Shown here one piece after another: positions 46,356 through 56,348 of a stretch of DNA of 64,000 bases (within the stretch, counting starts at the first letter, position 1; the number at the start of each line of letters is the position of its first letter). Made by a program: the position numbers and the translations under genes. Source of the stretch: Ryuthela nishihirai (taxonomy: Eukaryota; Arthropoda; Arachnida; Araneae; Heptathelidae); contig JAWZYU010000011.1 in NCBI GenBank assembly GCA_038380435.1, forward strand, positions 74,273,501 to 74,337,500, in the 5' to 3' direction. The notes under the pieces are model-generated. The model had not been told where the DNA came from. It did not search any database and saw nothing but the letters and a program-made list of their open reading frames with translations.

Positions 46356-47290
46356 AAGTGTTAGTTATTCTGAAACCATTGAGTTTACTTACCTGTATGT
46401 AATACCTTTGCAGCCATCAATGAATTGAAATCATTTTCAATTCATTGATGAGGAGATTTCATTCATGAATTGAAAATTCAATTCTAGGAGATTTCATTCA
46501 TCATTGAAATCTCCTAGAACAAGGGTAATTTCTCCTTTCTTAACAGAATTCAAAATATCTGCAAGTTGTCCATAAAACCTATCCTTCTCAGCCTCATTGG
46601 CATCCTCAGTGAGTGTGTAACAGCAGATAACATTCAAGTCTTTAATGCTTATCTGAAATTTTGCTGTAAGAAACCTTTCATTAATTCATTTATATCCTAG
46701 AAGAGCAACACTAGCGTATCTGCTTAAAAGCAGACCTATGCTTTGGAGGTGCTTATAATCTTTCCTCCCTAAAAAGAGAAATTTTAGAATATTTTTCAAG
46801 TATATGAATTTAATCTGTCCAAGTGGTCTCTTGCAAGTAGAGATTATGTAAGTTGTAACCGTGCAATTCTTGTGTGAGGACATCAAAGGAATAATCTCTG
46901 TGCAGAGTCATCACATTCCAACTGCCTGTGGAGATAAAATTGTTAGAGAGATATTTAAAGAAACTATGTTTATTGAGAGAGGAAGTGCAGACAATATCAA
47001 ACAGCCCACTAATCGAAGGCATGGGGCAAAGACCTGTTTCCCCAACTACTAAAGGTTGGAGCCATATACACTGGAATACTTCCTCGAATGTAGGTTTAAC
47101 GATGTCCATAGAAGCAAGATTTCGTGTACCTGTGATGACCTCTGCTCAGGATTATTCACCAGCTGAGAAAACATATCCTGTGAATCTATTCATTTGGGGC
47201 TGTCAACCGACAAACAAACAGAAATCAAAGCGGAAAATTTTCCCTCCACAGAAGCCCATCAGTGCATCAAATTCAGGATCCATAATTCAA
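46356..47290 (-). mobile_element. RTE-clade LINE, copy E (old), 5' piece
   Basis: Continuation of RTE-E: endonuclease and 5' region, very diverged and interrupted by a cluster of small palindromes at 46405-46520. Conserved words survive (TTCTTGTGTGAGGACATCAA at about 46866, ATGGGGCAAAGACC at about 47021). It ends near 47290. Confidence 0.78.
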
Positions 47291-47317
47291 TAACAAAGTA
47301 TCACAGAAAAATGTTGT

Positions 47318-47365
47318 GCTAATAATAGCTCTGGTAAAATCCTTAGGAACCATGCTTTTATCATT
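47318..47365 (-). mobile_element. Tiny RTE fragment (reverse transcriptase region)
   Basis: AATAATAGCTCTGGTAAAAT and ACCATGC-TTTATCAT match the reverse transcriptase region around 39000 of RTE-F. It is non-contiguous with RTE-E, so it is either a deletion remnant or a separate scrap. Confidence 0.6.
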
Positions 47366-47369
47366 ATTC

Positions 47370-47600
47370 AAGAAACACTTGAAATGATTAGTTGAAAAAA
47401 AATTGTTGTCCTGAGTGGGAGTCGAACCATGCCTCCCAGATGTATACCTTGCCTCCTAACTGCTAGACCACCTCAAGCTAACCATTTCTTCAATAATGTG
47501 ACTTATAGGCATTTCCACTTATTTTGTTGATTCACCAGTGGCACCATCTATTATCAGAAATCAGGCAGCCACATATGATGGTAGTAATATTTGTCTCACT
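47370..47600 (-). repeat. SINE-C copy, right of RTE-E
   Basis: Same family as 35035-35314: the reverse-strand tRNA-like head (GGTTCGACTCCCACTCAGG-like) at about 47400-47475, then the shared body ending ATGATGGTAGTAATATTTGT. Together the two copies flank the whole 12-kb nest as direct repeats. Confidence 0.6.
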
Positions 47601-47614
47601 CAAAACAACCTTAG

Positions 47615-47985
47615 ACAGGGATGGCTCAGTCAGTAGTCCATCAGGCTGTAGTTCCCAGGTTTGAGGCCCCTGGGTCAGTGCTGAGGTTTATCTCCGCAAA
47701 ACCCCCCCTCCTGCCCATGATCAGTAGGGGTGACTGATGGGCTTGGAAAGGCTGCCATTCATTGAATGGGACTTTAAGCCATGGCTTCGTGTGCTGGAGA
47801 GAGATGTACCATGTGCACATTAAAGAACATGCTGGATGGTCTTGACAGAAGGCTACCATGTGTATCCAACATCTGTTCCAGTGGGTCCTCTCCCCCAATC
47901 TTCTCTGAGCCCTCAAGGTTCTTGTGACCCGGCCATTTAGCCCATTGTGTGCAAAAAAGTGCCACTTAGAGGTGAAACAGTCATT
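47615..47985 (+). repeat. SINE-A copy
   Basis: GGGATGGCTCAGTCAGTAG (A box), GGTTTGAGGCCC (B box), GATCAGTAGGGGTGACTGAT, TTAAAGAACATGCTGGATGG, and tail GTGCAAAAAAGTGCCACTTA. Confidence 0.7.
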
Positions 47986-48320
47986 ATATTATTATAGTTA
48001 TTCATTTTGTATTGCTGCTCCAATGCATCATTAGACAAAGATTTGTGTGGTGAGCACAGATGTTAAAGTAATTTTTATAGGAAGTAATAAAATTAGCTAA
48101 ATATCTCAGCATTTTAAAGATAATACAGTATTATGAAGTACTTCTAATAATTTATTAATATGTTTTTTTTTTTACTTTTTAGTCTTTTTTTAAATTTTAA
48201 TAAACTGTTAATTACATAAAATTTTAGTTATTGAGATGTTTATTGTAAAATTGGATAAAGATTGATTAGTATTTGCTCAAGGAAATTGTTTCTCTACATT
48301 TCGTCATATGTTTCTTAAAG

Positions 48321-48442
48321 GCAACAAAATCAGGAGGAACAATAGTTTTAGTAGGATTGGGACCAGAAGAAGTTAAAGTTCCACTTGTAAATGCTGCAGT
48401 TAGAGAGATTGATATCAGAGGACTATTTCGATATGCAAATTG
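48321..48442 (+). CDS. SORD: Sorbitol dehydrogenase-like, third visible exon
   Basis: A 122-nt exon encoding [40 protein letters not shown] and two bases of the next codon. This is the part of the Rossmann domain with the GG-T-VLVGLG strand and the [11 protein letters not shown] block, where family members contact the nicotinamide ring and form the subunit interface. It begins in phase 0 (acceptor TTAAAG at 48315-48320, weak pyrimidine tract) and ends in phase 2 at TG|GTTTGT, a less common but valid GT donor. The frame joins smoothly to the last exon, completing a Cys codon. The preceding intron holds the RTE-E/RTE-F/Gypsy-2 nest. Confidence 0.93.
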
Positions 48443-48829
48443 GTTTGTATCTTGTTCTTATATAACTCTGCTCTTAGTTTTCTTATACATATAGCATTAT
48501 TGTACATAAGGGTTGTAGTGGTGCAATGTAATGGTGTTTTGAAAAGTAAGCAATTTCAAAATTAATCCATTTTATGTGCAAAGATAATTGACAATATTTT
48601 TTATGTAGTAACTTTATTTTTGCAACAAGAATTTAATGAACACTGACCTAAAATTAGTCCCTAATTTATTAGGTGAAATGCAAAGCCAATCAGTTAACAA
48701 ACAACTTTAAATAAAGGAACAACAACTTGAGACTAGGCTCTAGACATCCTGCATGGGACATTCAAAAAACTCTTGATATTCATCTTCAGAACAAAAATCA
48801 TTACACTTACCTCAACAAAACTTATACTG

Positions 48830-49065
48830 TCTTTCATAGTACTGAGTACTTCCTCCAGCATCTGTGCAAAATTGCAGACCTCTACAGCAATTCTGGAATT
48901 CTTGATGGTACTCCACAACTCTGAATGAATGTATTTTGCAAGATCTTGCACCCTTTAAAAGACTTCCGAGCAAGTGCCATTTTAATTTTTGGAAACAACC
49001 ATAAATCACGTGGCTCAGAATCGGGTGAATATGCAGAATCATGCCTCACAGAAATTCACAAAGAC
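48830..49065 (-). pseudogene. Mariner-family transposase scrap
   Basis: On the minus strand, the frame around 49060-48950 reads AYSPDSEPRDLWLFPKIKMA, recalling the YSPDLAPCDFFLFPKLK signature of mariner transposases (third catalytic aspartate region, where Cys-Asp reads Arg-Asp). The rest is too diverged to assign. Confidence 0.55.
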
Positions 49066-49069
49066 TGAT

Positions 49070-50200
49070 TCCTCAGCGAGTTAGCTTTCCTTATATAATC
49101 AAGTTATATGTTCCAGAAATAGAATATTGCAAACAATAGGTGGTGCAACACTGAAAAATATGGTAAACTTAAGACAATGGAATACTTTCAGCATGACCCA
49201 CATGGCTAAGAAGGGTCAGGGCAGGCAACTCCCAGCCACTAAGTAGCTGGGTATTTTGGGTGTAACAATATTTTATATTTTAAATATTCCTCCAAGCTGC
49301 AAGCAATCTATTATTTAAAATGTTTGATGCAACAATTTAAAATGTTTGACATGCAAGTTTTTGAGAACCTCTGCCTTAGAAGTGAATCAGTATGTGTCAG
49401 TTGGGTGACAAATAGATGGGGACCATTTTGTGTCTTTAAAGAATCAGATGTGAAAGATTTCGAGCAGTCAGATAGCCAATATCAGGTACACTATTGAAAA
49501 GCAACTTATAGAAGCCAGTTAAGAGTAGGGTGACCATCCATCCCTGTTTTTAGAGGACCATCCATGGATTGAAGTCTCTATCCTGATGAATAAATATCCC
49601 CAGAATTCAGTTTTGAGCAGATCTTTACTAATAGGAGTGGCAACATTTATAAAAAAAAAAGTCCAAATGTAGGTGACTGAAAAATTGAGGATAGAATTGT
49701 CATCATAATGATAGTGGTATCTGTGTGGATAGCAGTAGAGAACGCTTGTTTTCTTCTACTTGCTGATACCATCATGTTCCTTATGGTTGCCGATGGTTTA
49801 AATACTTTACAAGTTATTAAGTTCTATTTGTGTTTTAACAGATTTTGGCATCTTTTAGTTCCCCAGATATTTGACCAACAGGTCCCAAATTTGAGACATA
49901 GGGCTAGTTAAAAAATTAAGTCCCAACCTGTAATGGGATGAGGTTTAGAATCTCAAATGGCTTTGCAAATGTGGGAGAGCTGGCAATGGTGCTCTATCTG
50001 GTATTGCTCTGCTACGACTTTCCCAGCTTGTGAATGTAGAAATCAGTGAAGAAAACTGTCAGAGGAAAGTCTTTTCATCCAATTGAAAGAAAGACTTATC
50101 AAACATGAATTTAATATGAATGGATGAGAAATCACAAATAAAATGGACACTATGAAGATTTGCTGAAAGTGAAAACATATGTTCCTGACCCTTGTGAACT
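49070..50200. other. Dehydrogenase intron, nothing recognised
   Basis: No supported ORF or repeat. The short ORF at 49708-49911 has no recognisable motif. Confidence 0.35.
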
Positions 50201-50204
50201 TAGA

Positions 50205-50560
50205 GGTGAAGGTGGCTCAGTCAATAACATGCCAGGCTCATAATCTGCAGTTCCCAGATTTGAGCTCCGAAAAATTCCCCATCTGCCTTTGGTCAGTATG
50301 GGGTACTGATCAGCTTGGAAAGAATCGCCTTCAATTGCATAACATGTTAAGCTGTGACCCCATGTACAGGAGAGCCATACCTTGTGCATGTTAAAGAACA
50401 TGCTGGATGGCTTTGATGGGAAGATTACCATGTGTTTCCTAACAGCTGTCCAGCAGATCATCTCCCCCCAACCTTCTCTGAGCCATCGGGGACCTTGTAA
50501 CCTGGCCATTAGCCCATTGTGTTAAAAAAAAAGCTCCACTCAGAGGTAAAACCATCCAAC
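50205..50560 (+). repeat. SINE-A copy
   Basis: GGTGGCTCAGTCAATAAC, AGGCTCATAATCTGCAGTTC, TTAAAGAACATGCTGGATGG, and tail with AAAAAGCTCCACTCAGAGGT. The head has a damaged B box. Confidence 0.68.
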
Positions 50561-50564
50561 TCTT

Positions 50565-51498
50565 ATGAAATATTTTATTAGAAAACCTGCCGAAAATGAA
50601 AATATTTTACACAAAAGCCATTCATATGAAAAATACAATGACAGTGATTTTTGTTAATCTATGTATGTTATTCAAGTTTTATTTTTTGTTACTAGATATT
50701 AAGGTTATTATGTGCAATAATGTATAAAATATGTTCCAAATGAAAGAGATAGTGTTACTTTTTATAACATAATTACATAAAAAGAATCCTTAAGGTTGAA
50801 TTTTAAGAAGTCCCCATATCTTTTTCCTTGAAATCTGGTCACCCTAATAGAAAGTCAATTCTTGAGATAGAATTTTTAAAAGTTCTCTGATCTTTAAATT
50901 TGGTCACCTTAGTTTAGAGTCTATGAACAAATTATTTAGATAATCATTTGATGGGATGTGAACTTGGAATTAAATGCCTCATTTGGTAGTCATTACAGGT
51001 ATCACTCTCTGTTCTCCTTACTCTGCAAATATTCTGTTGAGCTTTTAAAGGATTAGATTGGAAAGATTCCTATGAGTAGGTTTACCTGATACCAATCTTG
51101 TAAAAAATATAGGAAGCATTTAATTTTTTTAAGTAAATAAAAATGTGTTTTTTATTTATGCAGAGAATTTTATAACCACCTATCAATCATCCCTGTAAGG
51201 TTTGAAATTTCGTTCTTACCATTATTATGGAAGTGTTTTTGGACTGCCACAGAGCATATGCCCATAAATTTGGTACTTGTAAGTAAACTGTTGTGAAAAA
51301 TGAATGAGTTCTTTGTGACAACCTACTTGAAGAAATAGATGTTGAACTAAGAGTTGAACAAATATGTTGAGAAATTTCTTCAATGATATACTCGTAACAT
51401 ACTTGTCATCTGCTTCTTTGAGGCTGTTTATAAGCAACTGGAACAATGCCTTCACGAGATTCAGGAAACTGTGTACTGTATGTAGAAAGTAAGCCATT
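50565..51498. other. Dehydrogenase intron, nothing recognised
   Basis: AT-rich, no supported gene or repeat. Confidence 0.35.
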
Positions 51499-51695
51499 CT
51501 GTGGCCGAGTGGCTAGCATGCATGCTGCTATATGGTACCTGGGTTCAAGCCCTGGGTAAGGTGTAGATGTTTGTGTTGTTTTTCTGCTGCGGTCCCACCA
51601 TCCTCACAGACCTCATACAATGGTGTATAAATTGGCAGGCTCATTTTAGATCTCTGTAGCAAGCACCTGCTTAAGGGGTTATTTATTTATTTTTT
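51499..51695 (+). repeat. SINE-B copy
   Basis: CTGTGGCCGAGTGGCTAGC (A box), GGGTTCAAGCCC (B box), GTTGTTTTTCTGCTGCGGTC, AGCACCTGCTTAAGGGGTTA tail. Confidence 0.75.
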
Positions 51696-51916
51696 ATTTA
51701 TGTAGAAAGTTCATAACATCAATTAGAAGAGCTCTTGATCAGTAGCCAGTAACCTCATGTATTCAGGTCATGGGTTCCCATCCCACCCGACTTAAGACAA
51801 TTTTTCTTCTAAAATTGATATAGCTGTTAAACTAAGAGTGATACCTTCCTTAATACTTGTAGTAATTTTATTAATTTCTGCCTTAATCATATTTGATTTA
51901 GTTGTGGGGAAAAAGC

Positions 51917-52125
51917 CGTCCCATGGCAGAGTGGTTAGGGTGTTTGTCTACTGATCTACGGGACCTGGGATCGAGCCCCAGATAAGGCATGGACGTTTGT
52001 GTTGTTTTTCTGCTGAGATCCTGCCATCCTCTCAGACCTTCTACTGTGGCATATAAACTGACAGGCTCCTGTCAGACCTCTGTGGCAAGCAGCTGCTTGA
52101 GGGGGTATTTATTTTTTATGTGGGG
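51917..52125 (+). repeat. SINE-B copy (well preserved)
   Basis: CATGGCAGAGTGGTTAGGG (A box), GGGATCGAGCCCC (B box), GTGTTGTTTTTCTGCTGAGA, ACTGACAGGCTCCTGTCAGA (itself partly palindromic), AAGCAGCTGCTTGAGGG. Confidence 0.78.
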
Positions 52126-52139
52126 AAAATAGAAATGTC

Positions 52140-52475
52140 AGATAAATCATTTCGTGGGATTTGACCTTGAGTAGCAGCAGATGTAGGTATTTCACATTCA
52201 ACTGCAAGGAATATTTGTTGTTAGGACGAGCTCCACTAAAATGTGCAGCAAGTACAGGCCCTATCACCAGCAGATTTGCATCCATGAGTCATGCTTTCAC
52301 AATAGCATCAGCATATATACCTGGTTTTCTCCATTGTCTACTTTTCACCAATGAATCGCAATTCACAAGAAATGGCATTGTAAATTTTCATGACATTCAC
52401 CCCTGGAGATGGGAAAAGCTGGGGAGTGCTTTTTACCGTTACCCACAGAGAGTGAGAAAACTCGTGTTTTAAGAG
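52140..52475 (+). pseudogene. Tc1/mariner-superfamily transposase fragment
   Basis: The plus-strand frame contains LLFTNESQFTRNGIVNFHDI followed by HPW (about 52335-52405). This matches the LFTDESQFTRDGI block of DUF4817-associated transposases, with the catalytic Asp as Asn. The upstream part is only weakly similar. No terminal repeats seen. Confidence 0.55.
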
Positions 52476-52589
52476 ATAATTGTTTTTAGAGTTACAATGC
52501 AAAAAGAATTTTTAATTGATAGGTATTAATATATTATGATTCACATATATATTAGCATTATATATTACTGTTATGATTCACACTTTTGA

Positions 52590-52960
52590 AAACTCCTAAA
52601 AATTTTAATTGCACCCTTCAATGGTGGGAAAAGTCGAAAATATCAAAACTTTAAACTTATATTGCAAACGATCTATGCAGGCTAGAAATTTGATATTTTA
52701 GTGGTGGAGTGTGATGATCAAGAGATTTACATTTGCAGCAACTGTTTCCATCCCTGGAAAGAGGGGGGAGCCGGTTGAGGAAACGCAACTTTTTAACACA
52801 TTAATGGAAAACTCTTTTTGAGTTGAATAGCTACTAACGAATTATGATGATTCATAATTTTCAAATCCTTCAAGAGGCTAGAATTTACATCTTCAAAAGT
52901 GCCAAATGTAGAAAATGCAAAACTTGAAGTAATGTTTCAAGCAATATTTTTTATAATAGA
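52590..52960. repeat. Unnamed repeat, further diverged units
   Basis: Units at about 52590-52770 and 52845-52960 match those at 31850-32260 (CCCTTCAATGGTGGGAAAA, AAAACTTTAA, GGCTAGAAATTTGAT, GATCAAGAGATTTACATTTG). No coding potential. Confidence 0.5.
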
Positions 52961-53102
52961 AACTAACTTGCATCCTTTCACCACTGTCAAAGAAATCAGT
53001 TCAGGGGCACAGAGTGGCGATTACATTTCAGCATTGCTATTTAAATGTTTTGTGCATTTGTATTTTAAAAAAATATGCATTAAAATTTTTAATATATTTA
53101 TA

Positions 53103-54564
53103 CAAGGTGATTCAAAACTCTTGGACCAAACTTTAAGGGGTGGTAGAACACACCTAAACAAGCACTTTTCGTCATATAATGCATGGTCGGAACTCGAGCG
53201 GAGAAGTGCTAGAGGGCACTTTCCAGTGAACACTTATAAGTGCTGGCTTTCGCACTTGTTATTTCTACCATGGATTGCAGAACGGATGGATTGTTTCATG
53301 AATCAGGAGAAGGCGGACATGCATTTCACACACGGAGCTGCAGATGGGAATGTGAGGGAAGCCCATAGACTGTACCTGGAGCACTTTCCGACAAGACACG
53401 TACCTGATCGTAAAACCTTCCAGCGATTGCACTGGTATCTGTGCAAAACAGGCTCCTTTGTCAGCAGCTTGCAGAATACAGGGCATGCAAGGAGTGTGAG
53501 GATGCCACGTTACAGAGGAAATTCTACGTAGGGTTGAAGATCGTCCCGAATGTAGCACGCGAGTAATTTCCCATGCTGTAAGTGTGCCCCAATCGATGGT
53601 GTGGCGAGTTTTACGAGATGAATGATTATACCCCTACCATGCACAGAAGGTGCACATCTTGACACCTGCAGATTATCGGCCTCGTGTGGATTTTACACAG
53701 TGGTTCCTATAGCGCAACCAGACTTTAATGCACATGTCTTATTCACTGACAAATGCACCTTTACACGTGATGGCATTTTTTAATACCCACAATTCACATG
53801 TGTGGGTCATCAGTAATCTGCATGCCATACGTCCACAATCGTACCAGTGGCGTTTCTCCATAAATGCTTGGACTGGAATCCTCCATGACCATTTGATTGG
53901 CCCATACCTTCTGCCAGCCCGACCGAAAGGGAGAACGTACCTCGTATTTTTACAAGAATTCTTGCCAGAATTACTGAACCTTGTTCCAGCAAACATTCAA
54001 ACATGTATGTGGTTCCAACACAATGGAGCACCACCCCATTTCAACGTGAATGTGCGGAACGCCTTGGATGCAACATTTCCAGGACGATGGATTGGTCAGG
54101 GTGGTCCCATCGCTTGGCCACCACGATCGCCCAATCTCTCATGTCTGAACTTTTTCCTATAGGGCCATATGAAAAGCCTCATCTACGATAGCCCCATTTG
54201 ATTCCAATGAGGACCTTGTTGCCAGGATTTCTATTACCGCTGTACGAGAAATGCGTGGTGTTTTCACCCATGTACGCCGATCACTACGTTGAAGGTGTGA
54301 AGCCTGCATTAATGTTGGCGGTCGCTCTTTTGAGCAGTTTCTGAAATTTGTTCAATAAAATTCTGTAATTTCTGCAATTGTTTCAAACCTCTTCTGTCAT
54401 TCTTGTGTTTCTTCATTTCCTGACACAGTAACTGCTAACCCCTAGCACTTTACCGTCAGAAAAAACCGTTTGAATTCCAACAACACATTGTATGAAGAAA
54501 AGTGCTTGTTTAGGTGTGTTCTATCACCCCTTAAAGTTTGGCCCAAGAGTTTTGAATCACCCTG
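53103..54564 (+). mobile_element. DUF4817-type Tc1/mariner DNA transposon (defective)
   Basis: Inverted termini (AGGTGATTCAAAACTCTTGG at left, inverse ending ATCACCCTG at 54564) with TA on both sides; the sub-terminal arms extend at least 80 bp (CACCTAAACAAGCACTTTTC and its inverse). Encodes a broken transposase. It is the fullest of the three related elements in the window (see 31203 and 59530). Confidence 0.85.
53240..54310 (+). pseudogene. DUF4817-type transposase, broken
   Basis: Cut-and-paste transposase remnant. The N-terminal helix-turn-helix is in 53267-53510 (LPWIAERMDCFMNQEKADM, HFTHGAADGNVREAHRLY, RKTFQRLHWYL). It is followed out of frame by a second HTH (SVPQSMVWRVLRDE, about 53580-53620). 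The catalytic core is in 53728-54162 (FNTHNSHVW, WFQHNGAPPHFNVNVRNALD, WPPRSPNLSCLNFFL), where the usual WFQHDGAPPHF has Asn for the second catalytic Asp. The third Asp in SPDLTPLDF is also changed (SPNLSCLNF). Several frameshifts and stops. It is inactive; similar frames in other genomes are often annotated as hypothetical host genes. Confidence 0.85.
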
Positions 54565-54869
54565 TATATAGTCTTAAAAAATGAATTATTTTTATCAATA
54601 AAAGCCATGGAAGGTGCGTTTTAGTTTAAATAAACTTGGCTAGCTACGTATCCCCCTTAATTACATTATTAAATGGATTCATTTTACGCTAATTCACCAC
54701 TGCATCTCCGGGAGCATAATCCCATCTGCCACGCATTTGTTGCAATGACATTCTGGTTTGTTCTGACTCAGTCCCTGTGGGTACCCCAGATTTTCTTCAA
54801 CTAATGAAGAATTGACAGATCACTAAACTGGTAGCTTAACCCTTTTCAGTCTTGCTTCATAGCCAGTTT

Positions 54870-54883
54870 CATTAACACTTTAG
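54870..54883. repeat. Left 14-bp target duplication of SINE-A
   Basis: CATTAACACTTTAG, identical to 55187-55200. Confidence 0.9.
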
Positions 54884-55186
54884 TGGGGCGGGGGTGGCTC
54901 AGTCGGTAGCGCGCCAGGCTCGTAATCTGTAGTTCCCAGGTTCGAGTCCCAACTGGGTCAGCGTTGAGATTTATCTCCACAAAATTCCCCGCCCTGCCCA
55001 CGGTCAGTAGGGGACACCGATGGGCTTGGAAAGGCTGCCGTCCGTCGGATGGGACGTCCACTTTGAATCCAGTGGGTCTCCTCCCCCAACCTTCTCTGAG
55101 CCTTCGGGGTCCATGTGACCTGGCCATTTAGCCCATGGTGTGCAAAAAAGTGCCGCTCAGAGGTAAAACAACCCAACAACCCAACC
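54884..55186 (+). repeat. SINE-A copy, complete and young
   Basis: A 303-bp tRNA-derived SINE with perfect 14-bp flanking duplications (54870-54883, 55187-55200). The Pol III promoter is intact: A box TGGCTCAGTCGG (54895-54906) and B box GGTTCGAGTCC (54939-54949). The body CACGGTCAGTAGGGGACACC and tail GTGCAAAAAAGTGCCGCTCA follow; it ends in an AACCCAAC-rich stretch instead of poly-A. It lacks a segment of about 80 bp present in the 33320 and 47615 copies, so it may define a subfamily. Confidence 0.88.
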
Positions 55187-55641
55187 CATTAACACTTTAG
55201 ATTTGATAACTAATGTGGTTCGTATGCTCAAAAAGAAAGTTTTATCCAAAAATGACACACAAGGATTATAAATAAGAACTAATATCAATAGTTTTTCAGG
55301 ATAGCGTCATATTTTAACAGATTTCATTACTTTCTAACTTAGCGATATCCAAATTATATTAAAATATTGCGAGAGCGATTCTGTTCTCAGTAGTGTAACT
55401 GTTACTCTTACGGAATATACTCTATTTTTGAATCAGATTTTACTTTTAACTAGTAGTATAATCAAGCCAAGTTGTGATTATTCACTATGTTGCTTTTCAG
55501 CATTTATTCCTTTGAATTACTTTATTATGTTCAGTTTGCAGTGTGCTATATTTTTTATTTTGGTCAGTAAACCTTAACCGAAGTCTATCGCTTCTAATGT
55601 TCAGTGACACTTTATCAATTATGGTTGTTGTTTTTTTTCAG

Positions 55642-55804
55642 TTATCCAGTAGCCCTTGGTTTGGTAGCTAGTGGAGCAGTTGATGTTACTCCTCTGATAA
55701 CACATCGTTTCAAGCTTGAGGAAACTTTACAGGCCTTTGAGACATCAAAAAGTGGAGCTGAAGGAGCTATAAAAGTTTTGATTCAATGCGAAAAAAAAAC
55801 ATAA
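55642..55804 (+). CDS. SORD: Sorbitol dehydrogenase-like, last exon and stop
   Basis: Terminal coding exon. One base completes the codon split at 48442, then YPVALGLVASGAVDVTPLI, THRFKLEETLQAFETSKSG, AEGAIKVLIQCEKKT and TAA at 55802-55804. This is the C-terminal return into the catalytic domain. THRF and the AFET block match animal sorbitol dehydrogenases, and the protein ends at the usual place for the family. The acceptor is a strong TTTTTTTTCAG (55631-55641). No canonical AATAAA is seen in the first 200 bp after the stop; a SINE-A copy in reverse begins at 55992 and could lie in the 3' UTR. The preceding intron is 7.2 kb. Confidence 0.93.
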
Positions 55805-55991
55805 GTGATCGGGCTTACAAGAAATTAATATATTTTACGGAAGATATTTACAGATTTTTTTTCACACAAGAGAAAACTTAGAAATTTTGATATGTGTTTG
55901 AATTGTTATATGGCATTTGTATTAAGATAAAATGTTTCTAGCATAAAAATTTAATAACCTTTTATGTGATTTGAAATCCCTACTTTGTTTT

Positions 55992-56334
55992 GAGTTTGGT
56001 TGTTTTACGTCTGAGCGGCACTTTTTTGCACACAATGGGCTAAATGGCCAGGTCACAAGGACCTCCCCCCAGAAGGTTGGAAGAGGAGACCCACTGGAAC
56101 AGCTGTTGGGAGACAGATATTAGCCATCCAGCGTGTTCTTTATCGTGCACACAAGCCATGGCTTAACGTCCCATCCGACGGACGGCGGCCTTTCCAATCT
56201 CATCGGTGTCCCCTACTGACCGTGGGCAGGATGGAGAATTTTGCAGAGATAAATCTCAACGCTGGCCCAGCTGGGACTCGAACTTGGGAACTACAGATTA
56301 TGAGCCTGGCTCGCTACAGACTGAGCCACACCCG
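55992..56334 (-). repeat. SINE-A copy in dehydrogenase 3' flank (reverse)
   Basis: Complete SINE-A on the minus strand with flanking duplications CCCTACTTTGTTTT (55978-55991 and 56335-56348). The head at about 56260-56334 keeps B box GGTTCGAGTCCC in the form AGTTCGAGTCCC. It lies 190 bp after the stop codon. Confidence 0.82.
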
Positions 56335-56348
56335 CCCTACTTTGTTTT

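Noticed and set aside
48727..48924. Plus-strand ORF of 65 aa
   Set aside because: Overlaps a minus-strand mariner transposase scrap and has no motif.
53728..54162. Host gene for a 144-aa protein
   Set aside because: It is the catalytic core of a transposase inside an element with inverted termini, with mutated DDE residues.
54884..54955. Functional tRNA gene
   Set aside because: tRNA-like boxes belong to SINE-A; the cloverleaf and 3' acceptor are not maintained, and the unit is repeated with a SINE body.
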